Origin: Sinorhizobium shofinae
Lineage (GTDB): Bacteria > Pseudomonadota > Alphaproteobacteria > Rhizobiales > Rhizobiaceae
Length of the DNA stretch: 64,000 nt
NCBI GenBank assembly: GCA_001704765.1
Contig: MBFK01000100.1
Location: 77,900 to 141,899 of the forward strand
Reading direction: 5' to 3'
The notes under the pieces are model-generated. The model was given only the letters and a program-made list of their open reading frames with translations, was not told the origin of the DNA and searched no databases. The position numbers and the translations under genes are program-made. Positions 28,956 through 38,610 of the stretch are shown piece after piece. Position 1 is the first letter of the stretch, and each line of letters opens with the position of its first letter.

Positions 28956-30632
28956 ATGAATCTGTTCGATCAATTCTCGACGTTCACGAAAAACCTGAGC
29001 AATCTCGGGCAGAGCAAGCTGATAGCACTCGCGGTGGCCGGTATCGTCGCAATCGGCTTTGTTCTCGGCGCTGCCATCTACGTCAACAAGCCGGCCTTTG
29101 AAACGCTCTATGTCGGCCTCGAACGCAGCGATGTGACCCAGATCAGCATTGCCCTTGCCGAGGCGAATGTCGACTTCGAGGTCGGCTCGGATGGCGGCAG
29201 CATCCAGGTGCCGGTGGGCATGACCGGCAAAGCTCGCCTGCTCCTGGCCGAGCGCGGCCTGCCGAGCAGCGCCAATGCCGGTTACGAACTCTTCGACAAT
29301 GTCGGCTCGCTTGGGCTCACCTCCTTCATGCAGGAGGTCACTCGCGTTCGTGCATTGGAGGGTGAGATTGCCCGCACCATCCAGCAGATTTCCGGCATTG
29401 CGGCGGCGCGCGTTCACATCGTCATGCCGGAGCGGGGCAGCTTCCGCAAGGCCGAGCAGACCCCGACGGCATCGGTGATGATTCGCGCGAGCGCGACGGT
29501 CGGCCGGGGCGCCGCCTCCTCCATCCGCCATCTCGTTGCCTCGTCCGTACCGGGTCTCGATGTCGACGACGTCACTATTCTCGATTCGACCGGCCAGCTT
29601 CTTGCTTCGGGCGACGACCCGGCAAATAGCGCCCTCAACCAGTCGCTCGGCGTGGTGCAGAACGTTCAGACCGATCTCGAAAAGAAGATCGACAATGCGC
29701 TCGCGCCCTTCCTCGGCATGGACAATTTCCGCACCAGTGTCACGGCCTCGCTCAACACCGATGCCCAGCAGATCCAGGAGACCGTCTTCGACCCCGAATC
29801 GCGGGTCGAGCGCTCCACGCGCGTGATCAAGGAAGAGCAGAAATCCAGCCAGCAGCAGCCGGATAACGCCGCGACCGTGCAGCAGAACGTGCCCCAGGCG
29901 GCGCCGCGTGGCGGTGCAGGCCAGCAGTCGAGCGACGAGGCGGCGAAGAAAGAAGAGCAGACGAATTACGAGATCAACAGCAAGACGATCGCGACCGTCA
30001 AGAACAGCTATTCGATCGAACGGCTGTCGATTGCCGTCGTGGTCAACAAAGGCCGCCTGGCCGCCATGGTGGGCGAGGCAGCCGATCAGGCAAAGATCGA
30101 TGCCTATCTCCAGGACATGCAGAAGATCGTCGCGTCCGCTGCCGGCGTCGATCCGAGCCGCGGTGACGTCGTCACGCTGAACGCAATGGATTTTGTCGAG
30201 ACGCAATTGCTCGACCAGCCGGTGGCCGGGCCGGGTGTCATGGAAATGTTGACGCGCAATCTCGGCGGCATCATCAACTCGCTCGCTTTCGTCGCAGTCG
30301 CCTTCCTGGTCGTCTGGCTGGGGATAAGGCCTCTGGCTCGCCAGATGGGTTTTGGCGGCCAGTCGGGTCGCCTCGAAGGCGAGGGTGCCGGTCTCGAACT
30401 GCCGGATTTCTCTCCGGCCGGCGCTGGCGCTGGGGGCGCCCTCATGGAGGGCTTCGGTTCGGACTTCGGCTTCGAAAGCACCGACGACCTGCTCAACCTC
30501 GGCGACGAAAGCAATGGCTTCAATCGCCGCGTCAAGGAGGGCCCCGAGCGCCGGCTCGCCCGCATGGTGGAGATCAGCGAGGAGCGCGCCGCAAAAATCC
30601 TCCGCAAATGGTCCCTCGACCGCGCCGCCTGA
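28956..30632 (+). CDS. fliF: FliF, flagellar MS-ring protein
   Basis: A 558-aa protein with two membrane spans: LIALAVAGIVAIGFVLGAAI near residues 23-44 and LAFVAVAFLVVWLGI near 445. Between them are the ring-building motifs, including AARVHIVMPERGSFRKAEQ and SSIRHLVASSVPGLDVDDV. The C-terminal cytoplasmic tail (VKEGPERRLARMVEISEERAAKILRKWS) is the FliG-binding segment. It is the platform of the basal body. A possible class III-like half element, CGCATGACGCCG, lies at 28898-28909. Confidence 0.95.
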   Translation: MNLFDQFSTFTKNLSNLGQSKLIALAVAGIVAIGFVLGAAIYVNKPAFETLYVGLERSDVTQISIALAEANVDFEVGSDGGSIQVPVGMTGKARLLLAERGLPSSANAGYELFDNVGSLGLTSFMQEVTRVRALEGEIARTIQQISGIAAARVHIVMPERGSFRKAEQTPTASVMIRASATVGRGAASSIRHLVASSVPGLDVDDVTILDSTGQLLASGDDPANSALNQSLGVVQNVQTDLEKKIDNALAPFLGMDNFRTSVTASLNTDAQQIQETVFDPESRVERSTRVIKEEQKSSQQQPDNAATVQQNVPQAAPRGGAGQQSSDEAAKKEEQTNYEINSKTIATVKNSYSIERLSIAVVVNKGRLAAMVGEAADQAKIDAYLQDMQKIVASAAGVDPSRGDVVTLNAMDFVETQLLDQPVAGPGVMEMLTRNLGGIINSLAFVAVAFLVVWLGIRPLARQMGFGGQSGRLEGEGAGLELPDFSPAGAGAGGALMEGFGSDFGFESTDDLLNLGDESNGFNRRVKEGPERRLARMVEISEERAAKILRKWSLDRAA

Positions 30633-30659
30633 AATCGTTCGAGAGAAGCCTCTGCAAAG

Positions 30660-30684
30660 AAATCCCGCCTCGCCGGCGGGATTT
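30660..30684 (+). terminator. hairpin after fliF
   Basis: AAATCCCGCC at 30660-30669 pairs perfectly with GGCGGGATTT at 30675-30684, with loop TCGCC. A short pyrimidine-rich stretch follows. It probably ends the fliF message. Confidence 0.7.
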
Positions 30685-31490
30685 CGCCTTTCTGCGGGAA
30701 CGTGCGAGGTTTGGGGCGCATCATTGCAATAGTCTTATGATTTGTGACGTCGATCGAAATAATGCCTCAGTCAATCCCGCTGCGGCGGCGCAGGCACCCA
30801 ATCCGTCGCAAGAATCCAAAATGACCGGACGAGTCTAGGTGAGGGGAAAGATCGAAACATTTAAAGAAAATTTAACCATATTAAATTCGGAAACGGCGAT
30901 ACTGCCCACTGTCGCTGTTTGTCCACTGATGGTTGTTTGGCGAATGTGCAGTTTTTTGGAAATATAACTTCCGAAAGGCGAAATAAAATTGCGATCATCT
31001 TTACATCTATACAACTGGGTGCCGCCCTCCCCAGGCCTATATCTTGATGCATTTTAGCAACAGGCGTCATTCGAAAGTAAAGTTCGCTCATCTATATTCG
31101 AGGAGCTTGGGGCGTTGAAGGGGCAGAAAGTCGCCGGAAAGTGGCTGAAAACCACTCCTTAGACGTGTCCCTCTCGCCTCCTCCGGCAGCTGAACGGGAT
31201 AGTCGCGCTTCGCGGAAAACCAATAAAAATCATCTGTATACCATAACTGACCAGCTCGTGAGCCTGCGGTTGCGATTGTGGCGCAAATCGGCAGGTGAGC
31301 GATTGCTCTACTCAAAGATGCGTAAGCAAAGGGCATCGCAATCACAGTGTCTTTTTAGGGGCGGCGCTGTACAGTTTAGATATTGATTCGCGTTCTAGTT
31401 TGCGCGTGGGAATGCCGGCCGGTTGGCTGTCCGTCGGCAGGGCAAGCGTAGTTTCCAGGGGCGTCGAATCCGGCACGGGGGCTGAAAGTC
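30685..31490 (+). promoter_or_regulatory. long leader/promoter region before visN; no gene seen
   Basis: About 800 nt without a convincing gene. The stretch 30840-31010 is AT-rich. TTAA-N7-TTAA, the form of a full CtrA box, lies at 30861-30875, and an overlapping perfect inverted repeat AATTTAA-N5-TTAAATT is at 30869-30887. The master regulator gene visN follows, so this region is likely to carry its control sites. Confidence 0.5.
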
Positions 31491-32228
31491 ATGGAGATTT
31501 CGCAGGCTAGCGCGGCCTGGTCTTTGCAGACCGCCGCGCCGCGCATGAGTAGTCGCGGCATATCGCGAGAACAGTTGATCCGAAGGCTCGGGGAAGCTGC
31601 CGAGCGCAGCAGCCTTGCCAACGGGCTGGCTCTTCTGACCGAATATGTCGGAGCAACGCATTACCTCCTGGCTCGCCACGATCTCTCGCAGGACGGCGGA
31701 CTTGATTTCGTTCTGTGTTCCGATTGGCCCTTCGACGTCGTACGGCGCCTTTCAAGCATCGTCATCGGTCTGAACGCAAAGACGACCGAATTGGAAAAGT
31801 GCCTGACGGTGCTGCAGCCTTGCTTCCAAGTCCTGCCGGACGATATCGATCTGCCGCGCGGGGTCAACCGCTCGTATTGCTCCGTGACATTCAATGTCGG
31901 TCGGTCCCGTTTCTCATTGATGCTGCTGTTCCCCGAGGACGTCATCCTGTCCCAGGAGGGGCTGCGCGATATTGCAGTGCTCGCTAGCTATCTCGCGAGT
32001 TTCAAGGGCGATGTGAGCGTGCGGCACGACCGGGACTTCGAACTGACCGAGCGCGAGCTCGAATGCCTGTTCTGGATCGCCGAAGGCAAGACGAGCGAGG
32101 AGATCGCCGTCATCCTCGGCATTTCCCGCAACACGATCAACAACTACATCACCAGCGTCATGCGAAAGACCGCGACGCGCACCAGGTCGGAGGCCATCGC
32201 CCACGCCGTCCGGCACAATCTGGTATAG
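31491..32228 (+). CDS. visN: VisN, LuxR-type master regulator of motility
   Basis: A 245-aa protein. The N-terminal ~170 residues are an autoinducer-binding-like domain. The C-terminus is a LuxR/GerE helix-turn-helix (LTERELECLFWIAEGKTSEEIAVILGIS, then NTINNYITSVMRKT). With VisR it forms the class I activator that switches on rem and the whole flagellar regulon in S. meliloti. The start at 31491 (MEISQAS) follows a modest purine-rich site. Confidence 0.92.
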   Translation: MEISQASAAWSLQTAAPRMSSRGISREQLIRRLGEAAERSSLANGLALLTEYVGATHYLLARHDLSQDGGLDFVLCSDWPFDVVRRLSSIVIGLNAKTTELEKCLTVLQPCFQVLPDDIDLPRGVNRSYCSVTFNVGRSRFSLMLLFPEDVILSQEGLRDIAVLASYLASFKGDVSVRHDRDFELTERELECLFWIAEGKTSEEIAVILGISRNTINNYITSVMRKTATRTRSEAIAHAVRHNLV

Positions 32229-32239
32229 GAGCAAGACAA

Positions 32240-32980
32240 ATGGTGCACCTGGATCCGGAGAGCCGCTCGGACGATGCCCGGCTCGGCCGAAGCGCGCGTG
32301 CGGCGCGCGCGGCGACACTGGTCACGCGGCTGCAGGCGATGCAACGGCAGATCAACGCGAAGAACTTCGCGGTCCTGCGCGTCAATGGACGGGGTATGCC
32401 GGCAACGCGCAAACTTACCTGCGTCCTGCACAATTGGGGTGCCGCTTCGGAAGCGACTGCGCACGAACTCTTGAAGGTTTATGGCGAGGAATTGCTCCAG
32501 CATCTCGATCGTTCTCCGCTGGCGGTGCTGTGGGATGGCCAGGGAGAGCATCAGGCAGCCGATGTTCCTGACCTGGCGCTGTTCTCGCACCGGCTGAAGG
32601 GGCGGAAGCTCTCCTATTCGGGGATCGCCTTTCCGATACGGCTCGGCGCGCAGGGCAGCGGCTATGTGGTCTTTGCCGGCAGCTATATCGACGCGCTGGC
32701 CGAGCAGATCCTCGACCTGCACGGGCGCTGCGCGCAGGTCATGACCGATATGCTGGCGGCGGACGAAAGACGATTGTTCAAGGGCGAGACCCTCAGCGAC
32801 CGCGAGATCGCCTGTCTGCAGATGGCGGGCGACGGCTATATCAGCGAGGAGATCGCCGAGAAGATGGGACTTTCCGTCCACACCGTGAATGCCTATCTCG
32901 GCGCCGCCACGACGAAACTCGATTCCGTCAATCGCATCCAGGCGATCGCCAAGGCCATACGTCTCGGTTACATCAGCTAG
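32240..32980 (+). CDS. visR: VisR, LuxR-type partner of VisN
   Basis: A 246-aa protein from the ATG at 32240, 11 nt after visN with AGGAG upstream. N-terminal ligand-binding-like domain (KLTCVLHNWGAASEATAHELLK); C-terminal LuxR HTH (LSDREIACLQMAGDGYISEEIAEKMGLS, HTVNAYLGAATTKLD). It acts as a heteromultimer with VisN. It converges with the leftward flhB block. Confidence 0.92.
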   Translation: MVHLDPESRSDDARLGRSARAARAATLVTRLQAMQRQINAKNFAVLRVNGRGMPATRKLTCVLHNWGAASEATAHELLKVYGEELLQHLDRSPLAVLWDGQGEHQAADVPDLALFSHRLKGRKLSYSGIAFPIRLGAQGSGYVVFAGSYIDALAEQILDLHGRCAQVMTDMLAADERRLFKGETLSDREIACLQMAGDGYISEEIAEKMGLSVHTVNAYLGAATTKLDSVNRIQAIAKAIRLGYIS

Positions 32981-33126
32981 GTCGGCTTCGCGAGTCCTGG
33001 GCTAAGCCGAGTCCGCAGGCAGTCTCGCGATACCCAAGTTCCGCCCCGCCGGAGGCTACCCAATCATTGGGCTGCCACGCTGGGCGGGGCGGGAATTGTT
33101 GGTGAACGTTCCGTCCGCGTTCTGGA

Positions 33127-33573
33127 TCAGCTTGCGAGCGACAGAGGGTAGGATTTGACGAATTTCGCCTCTTCCAGGCTCCTGGCGAGGAAGGCGGTAT
33201 TCTCGTCCGGGTCGGTCGAGGGATGCTGGAAGTTGATGTGGCTGATCTCAATGCCGGCCGCTTCCCCGGCGAGCACGAGGCGTGCATAGACCGTTACACC
33301 GCGGGGCTTCAACTCGAGGTCCAGGATGATTTCGGGGCGACTGTTCCAGTCGAGATTGTAGTTGCCGCCGAGGCCGAAATTCACGGTGCCCGGCAGAAAA
33401 TAAAGTTCCGCCGCCGATTCCACGAGATCGGCGAGGCTTGCATAGGACTCGAATCGCAGGAGCGCGATGAAGTCCGCAGCGTCGATCAGGCGCAGTTCTG
33501 TCGCTACCGGACGAATCGCCTCTGCCACCAGTTTTTCGCGTTTTTCGGAGAATTCGCACTTCTTCAAGATCAT
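33127..33573 (-). CDS. conserved-type hypothetical protein of the flhB operon
   Basis: A 148-aa soluble protein ([20 protein letters not shown] onward) with a helical N-terminus and a beta-rich C-terminus ([21 protein letters not shown]). Its start overlaps the flhB stop by 4 nt, so it is translated with the export gate gene. A small gene of this kind stands between visR and flhB in S. meliloti as well. No signal peptide or membrane span. Function unknown. Confidence 0.75.
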   Translation of the reverse strand: MILKKCEFSEKREKLVAEAIRPVATELRLIDAADFIALLRFESYASLADLVESAAELYFLPGTVNFGLGGNYNLDWNSRPEIILDLELKPRGVTVYARLVLAGEAAGIEISHINFQHPSTDPDENTAFLARSLEEAKFVKSYPLSLAS

Positions 33574-34652
33574 GTCACCCGTTTTTGTTGCGGCTGAGCT
33601 GCGTAAACCCGGTGAATGAGTTCGGCGACTGCCTTGTAAAACACCGGTGGAATCACACTATCCACCGAGACTTGTGCAAACATGGAGCGCGCGAGCGGCG
33701 GATCCTCGAAGACCGGAATGCCGTTTTTTTCGGCAATCTCGCGGATCTTCAGGGCGACCAGATCCTGTCCCATGGCGACGACGACGGGGGCGTCGTTCTC
33801 TTCGCGCACGTAGCGGAGCGCGACCGCATAATGCGTCGGGTTGGCGATCACCAGAGTGGCGCGGGGCACGGAGCCGATCATGCGCTTGCGGGCGCGGTCC
33901 CGCTGCATGGACCGCAGCCGCGACTTGACGATCGGATCGCCCTGCGACTGCTTCAGTTCCTCCTTCACCTCCTGCTTCGTCATCTTCAGTTCGGTGTACC
34001 AATGATGACGTGTCCAGAAGAGATCGACGATCGCCAACATCGCCGTGGCAAGCAGCACGACGGTGACGATCTGCTTGAGGTCGGAGGTCATCGTCGCGAA
34101 GATCATCACCGGATCTGAAAACATCAGGTCGAGCGTGGCAAAATAGTCGTTCCACAAAACCAGGACGACGATGAGCGACACGACGATGATCTTGAACAGC
34201 GATTTGGCGAACTCCACCAGCCCCGGAACGCCGTAAATGCGCTTGAAGCCTGCTATTGGCGAGACGCGGTTCATCTTGGGCATGATCCGGTCGAGCACCG
34301 GACGCGGCAGGTTCTGGAAGATCGACGACCCGACGCCGAAGATGATCAGCAGCAGGAAAATCGGAACGACCAGCGCCGCAGAGTTCAGGACGACGTGCGA
34401 GATCAACCCGACGGCATCCGTTGCCGTTTCGAGGCGCCAGGCTTCCGGTTGCTCGAATATGTCCTTGAGAGCCTCCGCTATGCTGGCCGCTCCGTCAAAA
34501 AGAAAGAAGACGATGAAGATGTAGATCGCGAGCGTCGAGGCGAAGGCCGTTACTTCGCGAGAAAAGGGGACATTGCCCTTTTCCGTCGCATCGGACAGTT
34601 TTTTCTCCGATGGCGCTTCGGTTTTGCTGTCCTTGTCCTGATCGTCCGACAT
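33570..34652 (-). CDS. flhB: FlhB, flagellar export switch protein
   Basis: A 360-aa protein starting [18 protein letters not shown]. Four membrane spans lie between residues about 30 and 215, followed by the cytoplasmic domain with the self-cleavage motif NPTH (in [14 protein letters not shown]). It sits in the export gate and changes substrate class from hook to filament after cleavage. Part of a leftward operon; 245 nt separate it from fliG, an interval in which I see no gene. Confidence 0.95.
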   Translation of the reverse strand: MSDDQDKDSKTEAPSEKKLSDATEKGNVPFSREVTAFASTLAIYIFIVFFLFDGAASIAEALKDIFEQPEAWRLETATDAVGLISHVVLNSAALVVPIFLLLIIFGVGSSIFQNLPRPVLDRIMPKMNRVSPIAGFKRIYGVPGLVEFAKSLFKIIVVSLIVVLVLWNDYFATLDLMFSDPVMIFATMTSDLKQIVTVVLLATAMLAIVDLFWTRHHWYTELKMTKQEVKEELKQSQGDPIVKSRLRSMQRDRARKRMIGSVPRATLVIANPTHYAVALRYVREENDAPVVVAMGQDLVALKIREIAEKNGIPVFEDPPLARSMFAQVSVDSVIPPVFYKAVAELIHRVYAAQPQQKRVT

Positions 34653-34897
34653 GAAACAGGAAGCTCCCATCCTGGCAAGGAGCAGGCGGCGGCCGGCTCG
34701 CGGCCCTTGTCCCTGACCGATCTCCGGGCCCACCAGCCGACGCCGATGCGCTCCACTGCCTCTGTCGTGGACCGCGAGCGTTTCATGCGCAAGAGCCGGA
34801 CGCTGAGAAGGCGGCCGGCTCAACAGAAATCGAAGCAGTCGTGGATTTCACCTGGGCTTTTTTGCGGACGCGACGCGGCCTCGGGGAGGAGCCGGGG

Positions 34898-35929
34898 TCA
34901 AGCGGCTTCCGCTTCCTTTTCCTTGAGCTCCAACTGTCCGCTGGCCGCAAGGCGAATCGCTTCCTGCGTGATCGAACGCCTGGCAATGGCGATGTCGCGG
35001 GGGTTGATGCCGGCATCGCCGACCGCAAGGTCCGATTCGATCATGCGCCGCTGGCGTGCGCCCACGGACGCGAGGATCGATTCGCGCAATTCCGGTGCCG
35101 AGCCCCTGAGGGCCATGGTGATGACGTCGGTCGAGACGTCGTTGAAGAGCTGCACCCGGCTTCTCTGCGGCATGTAGAGGATGTCGTCGAAGAGGAAGAT
35201 CTTCGGCCGGACCTTCTTGGCGGAATCGGTGCTGATCGTTTCCAGCGAGGCGAGCAGCGTGTCCACCTGCTTCTTCTCCAGCTCGTTCATCACCTCGGCG
35301 ATCTTCGCCGGGCCGGGCGAATTGCGCTCGGCCTCCATCTCGTCGATCATCTCGATCACGCGCGTCTCGATGATCGAGGCCGCCTTTGGGCTGACATTCT
35401 TCATATTGACGGCACGGTTGAGAATGTCCGGCCGCTGTTTGTCCGATAGCTGCAACAGCACCTTGGCGCCGAAGCTCGAGGGCATCATCGAGAGGACATA
35501 GGCAATCGTCTGCGGATGCTCCTTGGCGAGCGACTGGGCAACAAGGACCGGATCGCATTCCTGCAACCGATCCCAGATGCTTGCCTCGTAAGACTGGAAG
35601 GTTGCACGCCGCCCGAGCAAGCCATCGACCTCGTCCGGCGTCAGGCCTTCTTCGAGAATGCTCTCCATGGCCTTGGCGTTGTCCATCAGGCCGGCGCCTT
35701 CGGTGAACAGATCCTCGAACTCGTTGACCAGCGCCTCAAGCTCGTGGGGAGGGATGGCGCGCAGTGACTGTGCCGCGGCGATGATTGCCTGCAGTTCGCT
35801 CTGCGTGAAGAATTTCAACAGTTTACCGGCCACAGACTTGCCCATAGCGAGCAGCACGGCCGCGGCCTTTTCCGTCTGACTGAGCGGTCTTGCCAGTGCC
35901 TGCGCCTCGAAACTTTCGAAATCCATCAT
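34898..35929 (-). CDS. fliG: FliG, motor switch protein
   Basis: A 343-aa protein. N-terminal FliF-binding domain, middle domain with EHPQTIAYVLSMMP (EHPQ motif), and C-terminal torque domain with the charged helix SAPELRESILASVGARQRRMIESDL that meets MotA. It belongs to the leftward motA-fliM-fliN-fliG-flhB block. Confidence 0.95.
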   Translation of the reverse strand: MMDFESFEAQALARPLSQTEKAAAVLLAMGKSVAGKLLKFFTQSELQAIIAAAQSLRAIPPHELEALVNEFEDLFTEGAGLMDNAKAMESILEEGLTPDEVDGLLGRRATFQSYEASIWDRLQECDPVLVAQSLAKEHPQTIAYVLSMMPSSFGAKVLLQLSDKQRPDILNRAVNMKNVSPKAASIIETRVIEMIDEMEAERNSPGPAKIAEVMNELEKKQVDTLLASLETISTDSAKKVRPKIFLFDDILYMPQRSRVQLFNDVSTDVITMALRGSAPELRESILASVGARQRRMIESDLAVGDAGINPRDIAIARRSITQEAIRLAASGQLELKEKEAEAA

Positions 35930-35957
35930 GGATTCATCCCTCGCCCGATCATCGGGC

Positions 35958-36575
35958 CTACTTCCTGCTGCCCTTTATCTCGATGAGCTTGACGCCAAAT
36001 CGGGTCACATCGCCCTCGAGTACGGTAATCTCGCCGCGGCCGATCACCCGGCCGTTGACCATGATCTCGACCGGCTCGCCGATCTTGCGGTCGAGCGCGA
36101 TCGTTGCGCCCTCGGTCAGTCCCATGAGACCGGAGACCTGCATCCGGCTCGTGCCGAGCACGATCTGGACATCGATCGGGATGTCCATGATCAAGTCCAT
36201 ATTTGCCGCCATTCCGCTGCCCGGCGCACTGTCGGCGCCAGGCGCCACCGCACCGAAATCGTCGCCGCCGAAATCGCTGCCGGCGAAGCCCGCTCCAACA
36301 TCGAGGCCGCCGCCCATGGAAGTGGCACCGAAATCGCCGCCGAAGCCCCCAGCACCGAGATCGCCGCCGAAGTCCGCACCTTGGCCAAACGGTTCGGCAG
36401 CACCGAAATCGGCACCGAAATCTGTTGCTGCGCCGTCCTGCTTGAGAACGCCGCGCAGATCGTCGATCGCCTGGTCGAGCTCGGCGTCTCCCGCAAATGC
36501 GGTCTGTTCTTCGATGGATGCTGCTTTCTTGCGTACCATGTGCGGATTATTCCAGTTGAAGCTTGCCTCAGGCAT
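35958..36575 (-). CDS. fliN: FliN, motor switch protein with Gly/Phe/Asp-rich linker
   Basis: A 205-aa protein, longer than the ~130-aa enteric FliN. Residues 1-50 form a helical N-terminus, 51-122 a low-complexity linker of FGADFGA/FGGDFGA-like repeats, and 124-202 the SpoA domain ([20 protein letters not shown], then [23 protein letters not shown]). It forms the lower C-ring. The linker is typical in kind for rhizobial FliN but its length is notable. It is 21 nt downstream of fliM. Confidence 0.92.
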   Translation of the reverse strand: MPEASFNWNNPHMVRKKAASIEEQTAFAGDAELDQAIDDLRGVLKQDGAATDFGADFGAAEPFGQGADFGGDLGAGGFGGDFGATSMGGGLDVGAGFAGSDFGGDDFGAVAPGADSAPGSGMAANMDLIMDIPIDVQIVLGTSRMQVSGLMGLTEGATIALDRKIGEPVEIMVNGRVIGRGEITVLEGDVTRFGVKLIEIKGSRK

Positions 36576-36596
36576 TCTGCGATGCGAGGTGTCGGT

Positions 36597-37544
36597 TTAA
36601 CTCATGATGTGACGAAGGATGTCCTGCTCGGAACCTTGCGTGTCCTTGATGCGAACCGTGTATCTCGACCCAGAGCGGCCGAATTCGCAGACATAGAGAT
36701 CGCGCCCGTTGGCGTTGACCTCGACCCGCACGTCCTGGCCGTCGTGAAAGGGGATCACGTCTCCCGGCTGTAGCCGGCTGATCGTCTCGAGCGTCAGGCT
36801 CTCCAATCGGATGCGCGCCTCGAGCGTTACGGCTGAGCGGCGAATCTGCTCCTCGAGCTGTTCGCTCCAATCCGTCTTCATGTTTTCGTTCTGTCCGGTG
36901 CTCCTCGGCATAACGATCTGGGTCTTGAGCAGCACGCTTTGCGGGATGATCACCGAGAAGGTGGAAAGCACCGGTCCGAGTCCGAAGGTCATGTCGATCG
37001 AGGCGGCATAGACATCCTCGAGCGTGGGGTCGGGCTGGAGGCGTTCCGCACCGTTATGCGGCCGTTCGACCACCGGCTCGAAACCGCCCGGTGCGTTTAC
37101 CGCCATACGCACGACCTCGGCGATCCTGTCGAACACGGGCAGTGCCACGTCGATCTCGATCTTGGAGAGCGTCCGTGGCAGCGGCTCCTCGATGTCGCTG
37201 GGCTCGGCGCCGAGCAGGGCTTCAACGAGGGCGATGAGAACGGGGCTGTCGCAGCCGATCTGGAAATCGGCGCACCAGTTGCGGAGAGAAACGTCACTGA
37301 GCAGAACCGCTTCTCCGAGGTCGGCGATGAGCTCGTTCCTCAGCCCCATCTTGAAGCCGGCATAGCCGATCGCGATGTCGCGCCCCGTCTCCGCCTTGAA
37401 CATATCGGGGAGGAGTTCGCTGAAGACAAGGCCGAGCTCCAGTGCGATGCGGCCGATGGTCTTGTCGTCGCCGAGCGCACCGGTCATGCGCGCCAGCAAT
37501 CTCTTGTCGAAAGCGTAGACGTTCGATGCGGTACTCGGGTTCAT
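36597..37544 (-). CDS. fliM: FliM, motor switch protein
   Basis: A 315-aa protein with a central CheC-like domain (IGYAGFKMGLRNELIADLGEAVLLS, and TFGLGPVLSTFSVIIPQSVLL) and a C-terminal SpoA domain (TLEARIRLESLTLETISRLQPGDVI). It binds phosphorylated CheY2. The N-terminus is divergent from the enteric CheY-binding peptide, as in other rhizobia. It begins 4 nt after motA. Confidence 0.92.
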   Translation of the reverse strand: MNPSTASNVYAFDKRLLARMTGALGDDKTIGRIALELGLVFSELLPDMFKAETGRDIAIGYAGFKMGLRNELIADLGEAVLLSDVSLRNWCADFQIGCDSPVLIALVEALLGAEPSDIEEPLPRTLSKIEIDVALPVFDRIAEVVRMAVNAPGGFEPVVERPHNGAERLQPDPTLEDVYAASIDMTFGLGPVLSTFSVIIPQSVLLKTQIVMPRSTGQNENMKTDWSEQLEEQIRRSAVTLEARIRLESLTLETISRLQPGDVIPFHDGQDVRVEVNANGRDLYVCEFGRSGSRYTVRIKDTQGSEQDILRHIMS

Positions 37545-37548
37545 GGTG

Positions 37549-38427
37549 TTAAGCCGCCTTGCTTTCGCTGCCGCCGCCCGGATTCATCATCTCCTGCTCG
37601 ACCGCATCGATGGACGGCCGCTCATAGGCGGAGATCGTCTTGCGACCATATTCGAGGGCGACCTGGGGAACGGAGCCGTTCATGTAGGCAAGCAATGTCT
37701 GCTTGACGATGACGTAGAGCCGGTTCTGCTTTTCGCGGACGGCCTTGATGTTGGCGACGAGCGGACCGACGATCGAGTAGGAGAGGAACACGCCGAGCAG
37801 CGTTCCGACGAGTGCGGCGGCGATCTTCGCGCCCAGCACTTCCGGCGCCTCGTTGATCGCGCCCATCGCCTTGATGACCCCGAGAACCGCCGCGACGATG
37901 CCGATTGCCGGGAGGGCATCGCCCATGGTCGTCATTGCGTGATAGCACTTCATCTTGTCGTGGGTGATCGTCTGGATCTCTTCGTCCATCAGCGCTTCGA
38001 TCTCATGCGAGCGGGCGTTGCCGATGATGATGAGCCGCACATAGTCGCAGATGAACGCAGTCAGTTCCTTGTTCTGCAAGACGGTCGGCGCGGATTGGAA
38101 GATCGGCGATTCCTCGGGATTGTCGATGTGGCTCTCGATCTCGTTGCGCGACTTGGTTCTAAGGTCGCGCATCAGGCTGTAGAGCACGCCGAGCGTGTCG
38201 AGGTAATGACGCTCCTTCGGCACCTTGTGCTTGAACGCTTCGCCGAGCGCTTTGCCGGTATCTTTCACCACCTTCATCGAATTGGCCATGATGAAGCCGC
38301 CGATGCCGGCCCCGCCGATGATCATCAACTCGAAAGGTTGGTTGAGGACCTCCAGGTGGCCGCCCATGGCGAGGTATCCGCCGAGGATACAGCCGAAAGT
38401 CACAAGAAGCCCGATGATGATGTTCAT
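37549..38427 (-). CDS. motA: MotA, stator proton-channel subunit
   Basis: A 292-aa protein from [20 protein letters not shown]. Four membrane spans, with the cytoplasmic loop containing the charged torque-generating region ([36 protein letters not shown]). The C-terminal spans hold the channel residues ([21 protein letters not shown], and [21 protein letters not shown]). With MotB it forms the stator. It is first in the leftward block, divergent from the DUF1217 gene. Confidence 0.94.
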   Translation of the reverse strand: MNIIIGLLVTFGCILGGYLAMGGHLEVLNQPFELMIIGGAGIGGFIMANSMKVVKDTGKALGEAFKHKVPKERHYLDTLGVLYSLMRDLRTKSRNEIESHIDNPEESPIFQSAPTVLQNKELTAFICDYVRLIIIGNARSHEIEALMDEEIQTITHDKMKCYHAMTTMGDALPAIGIVAAVLGVIKAMGAINEAPEVLGAKIAAALVGTLLGVFLSYSIVGPLVANIKAVREKQNRLYVIVKQTLLAYMNGSVPQVALEYGRKTISAYERPSIDAVEQEMMNPGGGSESKAA

Positions 38428-38610
38428 TGTCGATACCTGTCGCGATCGTGATTTTCCTCCGATGGAATAGAATTTCATCCTTGCGTGAGGCTGGCCGTGA
38501 ACCCGGATCGAAGCCGGCGCGCCGAACAGGTTCGCGCAAGCCAATACGGTCAGGATTTATCAAGGTCGGGCCATGGCGCCGGGCCGCTATTCCGGACAGG
38601 GCGAGCGATC

